NCBI GenBank assembly: GCA_013398275.1
Contig: VZSE01008784.1
Coordinates: forward strand, 159,921-223,920
DNA from: Promerops cafer
Taxonomy: Eukaryota; Chordata; Aves; Passeriformes; Nectariniidae
Reading direction: 5' to 3'
Length of the DNA: 64,000 nt
The notes below the pieces were generated by a model. The model was not told the DNA's origin. It saw only the letters and a program-made list of their open reading frames with translations, and ran no database searches. The translations under genes and the position numbers were made by a program. Position 1 is the first letter of the stretch. The number at the start of each line of letters is the position of its first letter. Positions 12,755-24,827 of the stretch are shown piece after piece.

Positions 12755-12961
12755 AGAGGAGAGGAGAGGAGAGGAGAGGAGAGGACAGGACAGGACAGGA
12801 CAGGACAGGACAGGACAGGACAGGACAGGACAGGACANNNNNNNNNNNNNNNNNNNNNNNNNNNNNNNNNNNNNNNNNNNNNNNNNNNNNNNNNNNNNNN
12901 NNNNNNNNNNNNNNNNNNNNNNNNNNNNNNNNGGAGAGGAGAGGAGAGGAGAGGAGAGGAC
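12755..12961. repeat. GGAGA/GGACA pentanucleotide array with assembly gap
   Basis: Before the gap there are roughly six GGAGA units (12755-12782), then about eleven GGACA units (12783-12837). After the gap GGAGA units return (12933-12961). The plus strand is almost entirely purine apart from the C in GGACA. All six frames stay open, so the apparent open frames here are artefacts. Confidence 0.95.
12838..12932. other. Assembly gap (95 N)
   Basis: An unresolved run of N inside the pentamer array. The true array length is unknown. Confidence 0.99.
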
Positions 12962-13265
12962 AGTGCCCATCAGCACACAAGGAGCCAGGAGTTATAGCCA
13001 GGAGTGGCTGCCACCACTTTTCCCACATCTGTGTCCCTGCTCGCCTCTGACAGCACCTCCTGCTCTTCTGGAGATCTCACAGCTGGAAGTGAAGGGACAG
13101 AACATGAAGATGTCCTTGGGGAAAGCGTGGCAGGAGAGGGGTGCTAAGGAGGGGAACAAAAGCTGCTCCACCGTGATAACCAAAAATACTGCCTGGGGGT
13201 GCCATGAGCATCTTCCTGCTGGGGACACAGCTGAATTTTCTCCAAAATTTTCTCTCTTCAGGAGC
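12962..13265. other. Unique non-coding DNA
   Basis: Short spacer between the pentamer array and a CR1 copy. Nothing recognised. Confidence 0.5.
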
Positions 13266-13472
13266 AGCTTCTAGCCTGTGAGGGTGGTGAAACCCTGGCA
13301 CAGGGTGCCCAGAGAAGCTGTGGCTGCCTCATGATCCTTGGAAATGTCCAAGGCCAGGTTGGACAGGGCTTCAAGATGGAGTTTTGAAGGTGTCCCTGCC
13401 CATGGCAGGAACTTGGAACTAGATTCTTTAAGGTCCCATCCAACCCAAACTGTTCTGTGGCTCTGTGGTTTT
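13266..13472 (+). mobile_element. CR1 LINE 3' fragment
   Basis: It begins within GTGAGGGTGGTGAAACCCTG and ends CATCCAACCCAAACTGTTCT. It is short and diverged, with the lead-in GATATCAGGAAGAAATTC missing. Confidence 0.88.
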
Positions 13473-15769
13473 TGGAGGTTTTTCCCATGTCTGTTTTCAA
13501 GGGTACAGCAGGACACAGCAAAGTAACAGCAAAGGCAGAGGTTGCATAGAAGTTTCAATACCTTTGGGCAAAAAACCAAATCTGTGACATGAGCAAGTTT
13601 CTTCATCATAGGCACCTGCTGAGATGTGATCTTGCTTTGCTTTGGGAAACTTCTTTGATGTTTTTGTTTGTGGTTTGGGGGTTCTTTGTGTTGGATTTTT
13701 CTTTGTTTTTAATTTGACCAACACTAATTCAGAGTGTTTCTTTCCTAGATTAACTTTGGGAGAGGGCTATTCCTTCTCTCGCCTCTTGAATCCCCAGTGT
13801 CTCTGGCTGGAATGAAGATGTGACCCAGGGAATGCCCCTCCAGAGTTTAATTTTCCCAGGGAATCCCCTGAACTTGGGAAAGCCAGATGTTAGAAAGGGA
13901 TGTTTTGCGAATTCTACCACGCGAGGGCAGCCTCTTCCACCTTCCCGTGTTAAAAATCTTCCCAAATCCAGGCTAAAAGGTTTTTTAGTTTGTTTGAAGT
14001 CCCTTGATGATTACACTGCTGTGGTGACACCGGCTGCTGGCTGATTTTCAACGAGAGATGTACAAACAGTTTGACTTGATAATGTTAAGGATGCCTTCCA
14101 ACCTAAATGATTCTATGAAATATCCTTCTATTATATTAAAAAAAATAATAAAAATCATCACAGGTGTTCCAAAAAGGATGCCTGGAGCTACAGGAGCATT
14201 GCTTAAGGACAGAGTTGAAAGTGCTCGCACAGCTCAGACTGTGACCACTGAAAGCACGGGGTTAAAAACAAACGCAGTGGCTGTAATGACTGATGAGTCC
14301 TGTGTGAGTAACACTGAGCTCCGGGCCAAGCCATCTCCAGCAGGCACAAACCTCATTCTTCTGGCTCTTACATCAAGAGCCACCACGTACAGCAGATAAA
14401 TAAAAGCTGATTTTTGCAACCCGGAGGCAGCAGCAGATTTATCAGCTGCTGCTTGATGGAGTCACTGCTGCGTGGGGAGAGAACATCCCACTGAAGGCGT
14501 TGAATTGCACACATATTTTGCCCTGGGTTGTGTCCTCTTCTCGATTTGTGCACTCACAACCCAGTGGAGGGAAAGGACCTTTCCCAGAGCAGAGAGCAGC
14601 AGGAAGTGCCAGATTGGTTTCTTCCAGTGGCTGCAGCACTGCTAAAACACTGCTGTCTCCAAGCTGGCAGCCCTGGGTGTGGATGCCAGCCTTGCAGAGT
14701 CCCTGGAGAGGAGGAATAGCAGTGACTATCATGAAGTGAACTTGTTTCTGTGATCACTCCTTAAGGACTGGTCCCAGATTTCTCCCTGGGGTGCCTTGAA
14801 AGAATTTTATGATGTGTTGTGCTTAAACTCTGTGTACAGGATTAACCTCTGGAAGAATTCTTCCTTCCCCTCTCCTGACAGAAATGTGTTTTCCCATGGA
14901 CTGAGCCTTCATCTGGCAGAGCACTCAGCATCCTCCTAGGCTTGCCACCACCCAAACACAGAGGATTGGCCGAAAAGAGCAGAGCCCAACCTGATGAACT
15001 CTCACAGCATCTCTTGACAGCCTGTGCAAGCTGAAATTCAAGCCTTGAGCTTGATTCCCCAATGCCTCAGCTCTGCAGACTGTCCCAGCAAGTTAATCAG
15101 GAAGATTATCAATTTACACCCACTTTGCTTGAACATGAGCAATTGACTATCAGAGCAGGAGTGGATTTGGCACCAACCTTAACATATTAAGCAAATTAAG
15201 AGCAGGGATAAAAATCATTATATCTGACAGGGCAATTTGTGTATCAGAAGATGTGTGCTTTTAATCCGTTGACAAGAAGGAAGGGGAAAAGGGGAGCATC
15301 CATTCTCTGCAAATCCAAAGATAACTGGGTGTGGTTTATTCTGGTGCCAACCCTTCCAAGTAAGAAATAAATTATCAGGCAACTGGCACAAAAAGATAAA
15401 CACGTAAAAGAAAAATTGGCCGTTTCTTGCAGAGAAATTCGTCCTCTTATCCTGGCACCACACTGAGGGAAAGTGTGGGATGGGATAAAATGAGGTTAGC
15501 TCAGGACACCCCAGGAAAGGTTTGTTCAGGATGAAAGAAGAGCTGTGAAAACTTCCCCTACTTGACACCCTCATGGCTCAACCAGAGGGGACCAGGCCAT
15601 GGAGAGATTTCCAAGGTGGGAGTAAAGGCTGAGTGATGGAAAGCTGAATACTGGCATTCCCTTTGATCCAGTCTGCAACCTCAAATGAGAGAGATGACAC
15701 CTGGATTTCCACGTTACTTGCCCTTCATCTGTATAGGAGGACATTTATCAGCCTGAGGTCACAGAATTC
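13473..15769. other. Unique non-coding DNA with a CR1 tail
   Basis: Apart from the CR1 tail at 14072-14118, no gene or repeat is recognised. A T/G-rich low-complexity patch lies near 13650-13710. Confidence 0.55.
14072..14118 (+). mobile_element. CR1 LINE extreme 3' tail
   Basis: Only the last ~47 bp remain: TTGACTTGATAATGTTAAGG, then CCTTCCAACCTAAATGATTC and TATGA. This matches the CR1 3' terminus with the ATTCTATG-type end. Confidence 0.75.
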
Positions 15770-16170
15770 TAGAATCACAGACTGGTTTGGGTTGGAAGGG
15801 ATCTTAAAGATCATCCTGTTCCAACCCCCTGCTGTGGGCAGGGACACCTCCCATTATCCCAGGTTGCTCCAAGCTCCATCCAACCTGGCCTTGAACACTT
15901 CCAGGGATCCAGAGGCAGCCACAACTTCTCTGGGCAACCTGTGCCACGGCCTCACCACCCTCATAGGGAGGAATTTTTTCTCAATATCTAATCTAAATCT
16001 CCTGTTTGAAAATGTTTCCCCCTTTCCTATCACTATCTGCCTGTGGAAAATCAGTCTCCCTCTTTTCATAAGCCGCCTTTATAAGTACAGGAAGGCCACA
16101 CTGAGGTCTCCTCAAAGCCCTCTCTCTTCCCCATGCTCAACAACCCCACTTCTCTCAGCCTGCCAAGATA
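15770..16170 (-). mobile_element. CR1 LINE 3' fragment
   Basis: A clear minus-strand CR1 starting TAGAATCACAGACTGGTTTG and keeping the AATTTTTTCTCAATATCTAA block and TTCTCTCAGCCTGCCAAG at its truncated 5' end. The 208-codon frame across this interval is a CR1 shadow. Confidence 0.93.
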
Positions 16171-16989
16171 AACATTGCACCTTTGTTTATATTAAAAAGA
16201 ACTTCTCCTTCAGAAAAATTTTCTACCTAAGACCTATCTGTGTTCACAGGTGCTGCATGACATTGAATGGGTTCTGCAAGTTAGGATAGAGCAGGTAAAT
16301 TTGGAGTGATAGGGGAAAAAAAGCAAACTGATGGGTTATTGTATCACCGTCGTGAAGGATGTGGAGGACAATTCATCAGCCTGCCCAGCAGAGCAGCTTC
16401 TATACATCTTTATTCCTCTGCCTTTTTTTATGATGTCCCTTCAAGTCTGAGACCCCACTGAGGACTGCTTTGAACCTACAGTGCCATGATAGGAAATTTC
16501 CCAGTGCAGAAGTGTCCTCTGACAAAGAGGACAAAGGACTCTGCTGTAGCAGCTCTCTGTGCTACCCTTTTGATTTAGGGGACAAAATAACCCAAAGCTG
16601 GTTTAGAGGTCAATGTTCTTTCTGCAGGGGTGGCAAGCAGCATGAGGGCTTTGATGAAAGGTGTCTCAGAGCCTCTGCAGCACCAGGTGCTTTGAAAGAG
16701 CAGAGCTGAGTTGCCAGGACACTAACAAATTTGAAACCAGGCTGCCCTGAGAGTTAGACCTTCTCTCAGCTCACGGTGATCTGAGAGGTCTGAGCTGCTC
16801 CTGCCTGGCCAGGGGTTTTCTCCTGCATTCAGGGCTTGTAAGATGAGGGACAGGCAGGGATGGCCAGGTATAGAGCAGCTGCTGAGATGTGATACCTTGG
16901 AAAGTAGAGGGCATGGCAGAGGGGACTGGCAACCAGCTGGTTTGGTTTTTCCAGTTCTGAATAATGATCTTGAAAAAATTCCATCCACC
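16171..16989. other. Unique non-coding DNA
   Basis: No gene or repeat recognised. Confidence 0.55.
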
Positions 16990-17188
16990 TTTCTCAGACA
17001 GGCTGAGAGAGGTGGGAGTGTTCAGCTGGAGAAGAGAAGGCTCCAGGGAGACCTTAGAGCCCCTTCCAGTGCTTAAAGGGGCTCCAGGAGAGCTGGAGAG
17101 GGATTTTGGACAAGGGTCTGGATGGATACGGCAAGGGGGAACAGCTCGGTGCTCTCAGAGGCCTTTTCCAGCCTTAATGATTCTATGG
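16990..17188 (+). mobile_element. CR1 LINE fragment with internal deletion
   Basis: The 5' side has GGCTGAGAGAGGTGGGAGTG and TTCAGCTGGAGAAGAGAAGG (a CR1 block well upstream of the tail). It then passes directly to GGCCTTTTCCAGCCTTAATG and ATTCTATGG. The usual GGCACAGGTTGCCC to GGGCAGGG middle is missing, so about 250-300 bp were lost or the copy belongs to a short subfamily. Confidence 0.75.
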
Positions 17189-17389
17189 CACGTGTGGCGT
17201 GGGCATTCCCCAGACACTCCCCCTGCCTCAGAAGGGGTATCTGAAGGATGCTGCTGATGTTGGTGTGGTGGGACGGGGTCGTGGAGGGTCACCTTCTGTT
17301 CTCTGGTGGACTGCAGCAATTCCCAGATCTGCCTTCTCAAGCCTGTGCATGCTGAAGGATGGAGACTCAAACATCTCCATGGTTTTTAT

Positions 17390-17552
17390 AGAATCACAGA
17401 ATGGTTTGGGTTGGAAGGGGCCTAAAGATCATCCAGTTCCACTCCCTGCCATGGGCAGGGACACCTTCCACTGGACCAGGGTGCTCCAAGCGCCATGCAA
17501 CCTGGTCTTGGACACTTCCAGGGATGGGAATTCACAGCTTCTCTGAGCAACA
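17390..17552 (-). mobile_element. CR1 LINE 3' fragment
   Basis: It begins ATAGAATCACAGAATGGTTT and ends shortly after CACTTCCAGGGATGGGAATT. It lies about 200 bp from the plus-strand copy at 16990, forming an inverted pair. Confidence 0.92.
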
Positions 17553-18787
17553 AGCAAGCCAAGATTTCTGTTTTCCTTTATCTCCTGACACCAAAGGAGA
17601 GTTGCTCAGTTTTCTGCTTCTACAACCAGCATCCTTCTCTTCCCCATACTGGCTCCTTGGCCAGAGGAAGGCTGTGAGGAGAAGGCCTCTGGAGCTGTGC
17701 TGCTTCAGGAAGCATCTAAAGCCCCTTCAAATCATCTCAAAGACACATTGAAGCCACAGAGGCCTCAAGAGAGATCTCCTCCTTTTAGGAGAAGCTGGCT
17801 CACACTCAATGCCAAAGGAGGTAGCAAATGAAGAAAGAAAAAAGCTGTAACTCTGTAAACTCATAAATCACCAAAGTCCTAAAAGAGAAGGGGAAAAAAA
17901 TAGGCAAGAACCCAACATGGCCTTTTTGGCTTGCAGATAAGCACAAAGTTTGGCAGGAAGGAGATTAGGGCTTTTTCCAGTACACCTCGCAGTCGATAAT
18001 TCCCACAGCAACAGAGCTCAGGGCTGCAGACAGCCACATGTGTTCCCCTGCAGAAAATGGGAGAGAGCAGAGGGGCAGGGGGACAGGGCAGGGGACAGCT
18101 CATGATTCACTTTGCTGACACCAAGGGAAGGTCCTGACTGATCCTCTCCACACACCTTCCTCTGGAGAAGAATTTTTGCCGTCTTTGTTAACTCAGGGTT
18201 TTTGGAAGCCCCGTGATGCTTCCTGGGAAACTCCAGCCTGACTCTATCAGCTCTTGCCAGCAGCCAAGGGTCGTTATGATTAATGACAGTAGAAAACTGT
18301 CAGTGGAAGACAGAAAGAATTAAGTTGTCAACATTTAAACAGCATTTAAAAATCAACGTTAGGCCGTGGGAAGGGCAGGGGGAGAAGACGACGGTTGCGC
18401 GGTATCTGCAGCTTCTCACTGTCTCCACAGTTCCTCCTGGGGTGGCCTAAATCCATCCTGAAAATAAATTTTTAAAAAAATCTTAAAACATAGTGATTTT
18501 AATATCAGAACAGTTTTATAAATCATTTAAATTATTAACTTTCTAAGTCGTGCTTCGTGTCACCAGAGATCCCCAGAGTCCTGCCAGACACCAAAGTGCC
18601 ACTCAAAGGATGAAGGTCTCCCATGTGCCACATCTGCCACTCCTCTGTGGACACTGAAGGTGCTCTGGGGCATCTCTGGTGGCATCAGTTGTGTTCAGGT
18701 AGCTTGGTCATGTCCCTGCAGTTCTTCCTGGGAAAAAAACATTGGAGAAGCAAGTGAGGGACAGAAAATGTCACCCAGGTACCAACA
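17553..18787. other. Unique non-coding DNA
   Basis: No gene or repeat recognised. A small CpG cluster (GACGACGGTTGCGCGG) lies near 18388-18403. Confidence 0.55.
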
Positions 18788-19056
18788 GATAGGATGAGAG
18801 GAAATGGCCTCAAGTTGCACCAGGGAAGGTTTAGTTTAGGTATTGGAAAAAAAAAAAAAAATCATGGAAAGGGTTGTAAAGGATTGGAAAAGCCTGCTCA
18901 GGGAAGTGGTGGTGTCACCATCCCTGGAAGTGTTACAAAACTATGTGGATGGGGCACTTGAGGACATGGTTTAGTGGTGAACATGGTGGTGGTGCTGTGT
19001 TGATGGTTGGACTTGATGATCTTCAAGATCTTTTCCAACCTAAATGATTCTATGAA
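18788..19056 (+). mobile_element. CR1 LINE 3' fragment, second subfamily
   Basis: This differs from most copies here: TAGGATGAGAGGAAATGGCC, GGGAAGTGGTGGTGTCACCA, GGTTGGACTTGATGATCTTC, ending CCAACCTAAATGATTCTATG. The block that normally reads ATTAGGAAAAATTTCTT is replaced by a 15-A run, probably slippage. Confidence 0.88.
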
Positions 19057-20211
19057 ATGGAAAGGACCAGGGATGGTGGATAAACACAACAATAAATTCA
19101 ATCAGAGTTAATTGGAAAGAGATCCAGAGCAAAGAGTCCCCCTGCTCCATGAAGTATCTTCCTACTGTCCACCAGGGTTGAGCCTGGGGATGCAGGAGGC
19201 CGAGGGAGAAGTAGCAAAAATTGTCTAAAATCAAGCATCTCTCTCCAGGCTGTGAGCTCAGGGCTGGGGGAGGGAAAAGAAAAGACCTCATGACTCCAGG
19301 GAACATCTCATTGTGTAAATCAAAGGTGAGAAGTGTAGTTGGAATTGCAGAAGTTCCTTAAGAAGGTGTTTCTCCCACCTCTGCAATTCTTTGTGCCCCC
19401 CACTCCCACAGTGAACACAGGGGGATGGACCCTCCAAAGCCACTCCTGTCCATTCCTACATACCCTGGCCACGGTGGAATTCCCACCCCTCCAGCCCAGT
19501 GGCCCGAGGAAGCTTCATTCCATCATTCCTCACATCCCTGACTTCCACAGGTGACAGATGAAGCAGAGACAGGGAAGGGGACTGTGGACAGGCCCTCCCC
19601 TTCCACAGTGGGGGGCATTTTCCTGTCAGGAGCTGACTAGATTTGGGCAGAGCGCTGCTTCCCACAGCATTCCTTGCAGGAGGGAGTGCGTGATGCAGCC
19701 AGAAGGGAGTGGTGGCCCCGGTGACAGTGGCAGGCTGTGGGATGTCAGGTCACACTCCCTCCCTGGAGCAACCCCAGCCCTCCACAAGGCACAGATGGCT
19801 CCTTTCTGTCATCTGACCTCATTGTTTAACCTGACCTGATCCTGATCTAATCTAACCCCCAGTTTAACCACCTCTGCGAAGCCGGGATAGTTTCCCTGGG
19901 CTCCACCCTGAGCTCCTTCCCTCCGAGGGCACACGCACAGCCTGGATCTGTCATCCATCTGAGGGGACACCCTCAGCTGACTCCTGTGCAGGGCCTGAGG
20001 GTTGCTCCCAGCTCACACAGAGGAGATGCTGCTGCTCGCAGTCGGCACTGCAGTGAAAGGATATTTCCATTTCATGAAGTCAGCAGAAGTTTCTCCTATG
20101 GCTGCTCCTACAGGTCCCAAGGGTTCCTCAGAACCTTGGCAGTTTTTGATCAGGGCTTTTGTAGTGTTTGGGGGCTCCTAAAAAAGGTCTGCTTGATCAC
20201 AAGGCTGTTAT
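19057..20211. other. Unique non-coding DNA
   Basis: Nothing recognised. Confidence 0.55.
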
Positions 20212-20372
20212 TATAGAATCACAGAACGATTTGGGTTGGAAGGGACCTTAAAGATCATCCTGTTCCAACCCCTGATGTGGGCAGGGACACCTTCCACTAC
20301 CCCAGGTTGCTCCAAGCCCTGTCCAACCTGGCCTTGGATGCTTCCAGGGACCCAGGGGCAGCCACAACTTTT
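20212..20372 (-). mobile_element. CR1 LINE 3' fragment
   Basis: It begins ATAGAATCACAGAACGATTT and ends after GGGGCAGCCACAACTT. Short 5'-truncated copy. Confidence 0.92.
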
Positions 20373-20884
20373 TAAGTTCGCATCATGACTCTGCATGACC
20401 TTGGTCAAGTCACTTAGCCTTGGTGGCAGCACCTAAACTTTTCCCAATTTCCTGCTCTGCTTTGTGTCCTGGTCCTGCTTTGGCTGTCCGCTCACACCAA
20501 GTCATCCAGAGGTGATTCCCAGCCCATCCTTGGGAGGTAGCAGAGAGCACAACCCCAGGGAAGCTGCAGTGGTGTCCAGTTGCCTGTTTGCACATTAAGG
20601 CATCCTCACCTCAGTTCTCCCTCTTTGAAAGTCTCAGCCCAGCCTCTCCAGCTCGAAATCCATGGATGGTGCAGCAAAGAAGCACAAAATGCAGCTGAAC
20701 AGGGCTGCAGACACCAATGAGTCCCCAATTTGTTCACCCAAGTCAGGTCTCAGCCAACTGTGGGACTCGTGATGGTGCTGCCTGTACCCAGGAAAGGACT
20801 GCCACACACACATCCTTCCCTACAGCCAGAAAGGGTTTATTGCACACAGTCCCCACTGCCCGCAGCCTCAGAGGGTGGGAGGGG
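20373..20884. other. Unique non-coding DNA
   Basis: Nothing recognised. Confidence 0.5.
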
Positions 20885-21115
20885 GCCTGGAAGGGTCACG
20901 CAGTCCATGACATCCCCCGAGGCAGGATCAGCTCTCCTCTGGCCCCGCTGACAGATGTTTGTGTAACCTGCCCTCGGAGACCTCCTGTAAAGGAAGGCCC
21001 CAGCCACCTCCTGCTCCTCTCCCCGGGGTAACTGTGAGGATTTTCCCACGCTGTCCAAATTACACTGCGGCCCCCCGAGCTGCAGAGAGCCCCTCTGCTC
21101 TCAGCTCTTTTCCCA
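20885..21115 (-). mobile_element. Old, diverged CR1 fragment
   Basis: It aligns by eye with an older CR1 type: GGGTCACGCAGTCCATGACA, GGCAGGATCAGCTCT, CAGATGTTTGTGTAACCTGC, GGAGACCTCC, then AGGATTTTCCCACGCTGTCC near the far end. Divergence is far higher than in the other copies, so the boundaries are approximate. Confidence 0.55.
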
Positions 21116-22744
21116 GACTGAAAGAGTAGAAACAATTCGCTGATACCTTTGCAGCGTGGAAAAAAAAAATCCATCCCAGGCTGTCTTTGCCTCACATCAA
21201 CACAGAGCCCCTAAATCACAGCCCTGTCAGCATCTGGGAGAGGATGTGGCTCTGCCAGGATCTGTCTGGCAGCAGCAGTGTTCCCAGCTCTTGCTCTCTC
21301 ACAGCACAGAGGGATATTCCCTGCAATCTCATGGTAAGAAGTGAGAATGAAATGTTACTCCTTTTCTGTCCCTACCCCAGCCTATTCTGGGGTGATGCTT
21401 GCTTGGGTGCCTTGTTCAGCACACTTTGTCCCACCGTGGTCTCCCAGAATCTTCTGTGTCAATGAATTTTCCTCCACCTCTCTCTACAAGCCCTTATGCA
21501 AGGGCGCTGACAGCTCTACTCTGTGCTTCTGCAGGGAACAGCCCTCAGGTGAAGGTGGGCTTTGCACAGGGAAGGTCCCACTTCCAAAACACCTCGGAGT
21601 TCTCCATCCTCTCTGCTTCCATCATGGATAATTTTTCCTCTAAGAATAAAGAAGTTGGCAGGTGGAAAGCAAACATTTATGCCCAGACTGATGGCTGGTG
21701 GTAAAACTTCTGTCCAAGGTTGGAGATGACCCTTTGGTATCTCGGCGTTGATCCCCATGGGCTGCTCAGGGGCAGCATCTCCTCTTCCTCCTGTGTAAGT
21801 TTTGTCACTGCCTATTTTAAAGACCCTGCTGAAACCCTGCCCAAGACACTTATCTGCATTCTGATGGGTAAGTTGTCCTATTTTGCCATTTTTCTCTGCA
21901 GTCAAGTGTGCTACAACCGCAATGTAATTCGAGGAACTCCAAGACACACCATTACTGCAGCAGCTGGGGCTTCACATCCAAAACACACATGTGATCAAAT
22001 TGAAAGGCTTAGCAACACCAATTCTTCCATTTCCTCTGGTATTACATTGACTTTCACTGAAACAATTTTCACTGCAGTATCCTACCAGTGAAACTGCTCC
22101 CAGATGCCTGAGCTTAGGCTGCAGATTTGGCTCTGAAGCCAGGTTTCACAAAATGCTCCTGGTGATTTTCTGCAGAGCTTGGAAATCCTGGAGGGTTTTT
22201 TCTTTTCTGTGTCAAGTTCACCGTATTTGATTTGGTAGGCTGAAAAGCAAAAACTAGATCTCTCAGCAGCCCTATTTAAATGTTATTTAAATGTGCTGTC
22301 ACATTGGCCTCAGAACTGCTTGAGAAATACTCACTCGTCTGCCCCCTTGGAAAGCTGTGGCTTCCAGGGATTGCAGATAGGAGGATGATTTCTTGGTGCA
22401 ATGCACCAAGGGATTTAAATGCTATGTGCTCTTTTAGTTCTGAGGCACCTCTTAATTAAGAACAGATTAAAGTTTGGGGATTATTTTGTAACATAAGCAC
22501 TGTTTTGCAGGGACTGGTGCTCTGCCAGGGCTGGCTGCATGGGTTACACCCTGGGCATTCAGGGATCTCAAGCATCTGGGCCAGGTTCTTTTAAAGGTAG
22601 ATGTAATTAATTTGCAGAAGGGATTTTATACCACTTCTTCATCCCTCAGCCCCGTGGCACAGTTTGTATTCCAGATGGGCAGGAAAGGCACAGTTTGTGT
22701 CCCAGATGTGGCAGGAAAGCTGCAAGCTGTGCTTAGTTAAAACA
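21116..22744. other. Unique non-coding DNA
   Basis: No gene or repeat recognised. The segment 22427-22506 recurs at 25657-25736 (see the duplication). Confidence 0.55.
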
Positions 22745-23310
22745 GAGAATTATGGAGCAGTTTGGGTTGGAAGGGACCTTCCAAAGCCCTCTAGTCCAAC
22801 CCTCTGCAATGGGCAGGGACATCTTCCACTCGACCAGGTTGGTCCAAGCCCTGTCCAATCTGTCCACAAATCTTTCCATTTATGGGGCATCCACCACCTT
22901 TCTGGGCAACCTGTGCCAGTGTTTTACCGTTCTCATTGTAAAAAATTTCTTATTTTTATATAAATGGAACCTCTTTTAGTTTAAAACCATCACCCCTTGT
23001 CTAATCAGTACAGCCCTGCTAAAAGGTCTGTTCCCCTCTCTCTTATAGGGCCCCTTTAGGCCCTGGAAGGGACTCTCAGGTTTACCTGGAGCCTTCTCTT
23101 CTCCAGGTGAAGACCTCCAGCTCTCCCAGCCTGGCTCTAGAGCAGAGGGGCTCCAGCCCTTGGAGCATCTTTGTGGCCTCCTTTGGTCTCACTCCAGCAC
23201 CTCCACATCCTTCTGATGTCAAGAACCCCAGGGCTGGAGGCAGCTCTGCAGGTGGGGTCTCACCTGAGCAGAGCAGAGGGGGAAATTCCCCTCCCTGGAC
23301 CTGCTACTGG
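22745..23310 (-). mobile_element. CR1 LINE 3' fragment, long copy
   Basis: It starts GGAGCAGTTTGGGTTGGAAG and extends through AAGGTCTGTTCCCCTCTCTC, CTGGAGCCTTCTCTTCTCCA, CCTCCAGCTCTCCCAGCCTG and GGTGGGGTCTCACCTGAGCA. About 570 bp of element remain. The whole copy lies inside the 880 bp (22507-23386) that the second allele-like copy lacks. Confidence 0.93.
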
Positions 23311-24242
23311 GTGTGATGCAGCCCGGGACACGGTGTTTCCTGGATGGAATGAGCAAACCCAGCCCTGCTCCCAGAAAACATAGGAACAACTCCCTCCTTT
23401 CCTGGCCTTCTCCCGTCTGATTCCAGGTCAGTCTGCCACTGCCGCGCCATCCAGGTGTGTTCCCCACACCCGGGCTTGTCCATGTGGGATGGACAGCAGC
23501 CACAGGGCTCCTTCCCCTCCCTCTGAGCCTCCTTCATAGCCTCAAATCATCTCCTAACCCACAGGAAATGTTTTTCTCTGCTCAGCCTCCTCCATCTCAT
23601 CGTATCTGCTCTCCCATCGTGGTGTTTATGCTCTTCAAAGAACCAAAAGCCGTTATCCTATCTTTGCCTTAGTCATAATTTGGCCAGGACTTACACATTT
23701 CTTGCTCCTTTTATTTTCTAATCTTCTCTCTCAGGTCTCTCCTGTCAGGAGGCTGCTCTCACAGGCTGCTTGGGTTTCTCTGTTTATCTTGGAGCAGGGG
23801 CAGCGTAGATTTTGCAAAGCTAGCTGTGAAGCAAGAGACTTTCACACTCAACAAGCTCACGGGTGGCAAAGTGCCATGGGACAGCTGTGGAATGAAAAGG
23901 GATTAGAGGAGCTAAGTGGATGCCCCTGGGACATAACCCCCAGTCCCTTAAGACCCTTCCCCAGCAGAGGCACTGCTGTGGGCTGTGCTGTCCCACCCTG
24001 ACACAACTTGGCCGGCAGGATCAGAGCACGGATCTTGGCAAGAAACTCCTGTGAAAACTTCATGAAAATCACATCATGGGGCTGCAACAGGAGGGCAGTG
24101 TCTGCTCTGCAGACCCCGGGCTGCAGGATCAGCTTGGGCCTGAGAAATGTGTCTTTTCCTGAGGCTTTCCTGTGCCTTTTCCTGACCCTGGAATATCAGC
24201 TGATGGGGTGCTTTAGTCTCACCCCTTCTCAGTCAGATGTGG

Positions 24243-24684
24243 GATCTGTCAGAGCGGGTCCAGAGGAGGTCACCAGGATGATTCCAGGGCTGGAGCACCT
24301 CTGCTGTGGAGACAGAATAAGGAAGTTGGGGTTGTTCAGCCCAGAGAAGAAAAGGATCGAGGGAGATTTTATTGTGGACTTCCAGTACTTGAAAGGGGTT
24401 TATAAAAGAGCAAATAGTGATAGCGTGAGGGGGAACAATTTTAAACTACAAGAGGAGAAATTTAGATGTTAGGAAAAGATTCTTCACTCAGAGGGTGGGG
24501 AGGCCCTGGCACAGGCTGCCCAGAGAAGCTGTGGCTGCCTCATCCCTGGAAGTGTCCAAGGCCAGGCTGGACAGGGCTTGGAACCACCTGGTCTAGTGGG
24601 AGGTGTCCCTGCCCATGGCAGGGTGGGTTGGAGCTGGATGATCTTTAGGTTCTTTCCAGCCCAAACAGTTCCATGAGTCCATGA
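24243..24684 (+). mobile_element. CR1 LINE 3' fragment, long copy
   Basis: It begins GATCTGTCAGAGCGGGTCCA, GAGGAGGTCACCAGGATGAT, continues through TTGTTCAGCCCAGAGAAGA and CAGAGGGTGGGGAGGCCCTG, and ends CCAGCCCAAACAGTTCCATG. About 440 bp kept. Duplicated at 26596. Confidence 0.93.
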
Positions 24685-24827
24685 TGTCAGCGTGCAGACT
24701 GGCTGGAAGTCACAGCTTACCCCAGCTGGGTGTGGCTGGGGGGGATTTTGGAGGAAAAGATGAGCAGTTACAGCAGGAGAGAAGGAGGGAATCAGTTCTG
24801 CAAGGCCACCACTCCACGTGTGAGAGA

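Noticed and set aside
12573..13274. Long frames on both strands through the pentamer array (repeats such as CPVLS or TGQDR)
   Set aside because: They are translations of a 5-bp repeat and of Ns; a pentamer repeat stays open in all frames.
15663..16289. 208-codon plus-strand frame
   Set aside because: Most of it lies over an antisense CR1 fragment; the same peptide pattern (FQPPAVGRDTSHYPRLLQAP) recurs at other CR1 copies.
21868..21901. A donor-like GTAAGT and an acceptor-like TTTTTCTCTGCAG lie 34 bp apart in one open frame, suggesting a mini-intron
   Set aside because: 34 bp is too short for a vertebrate spliceosomal intron, and the flanking translation has no known domain.
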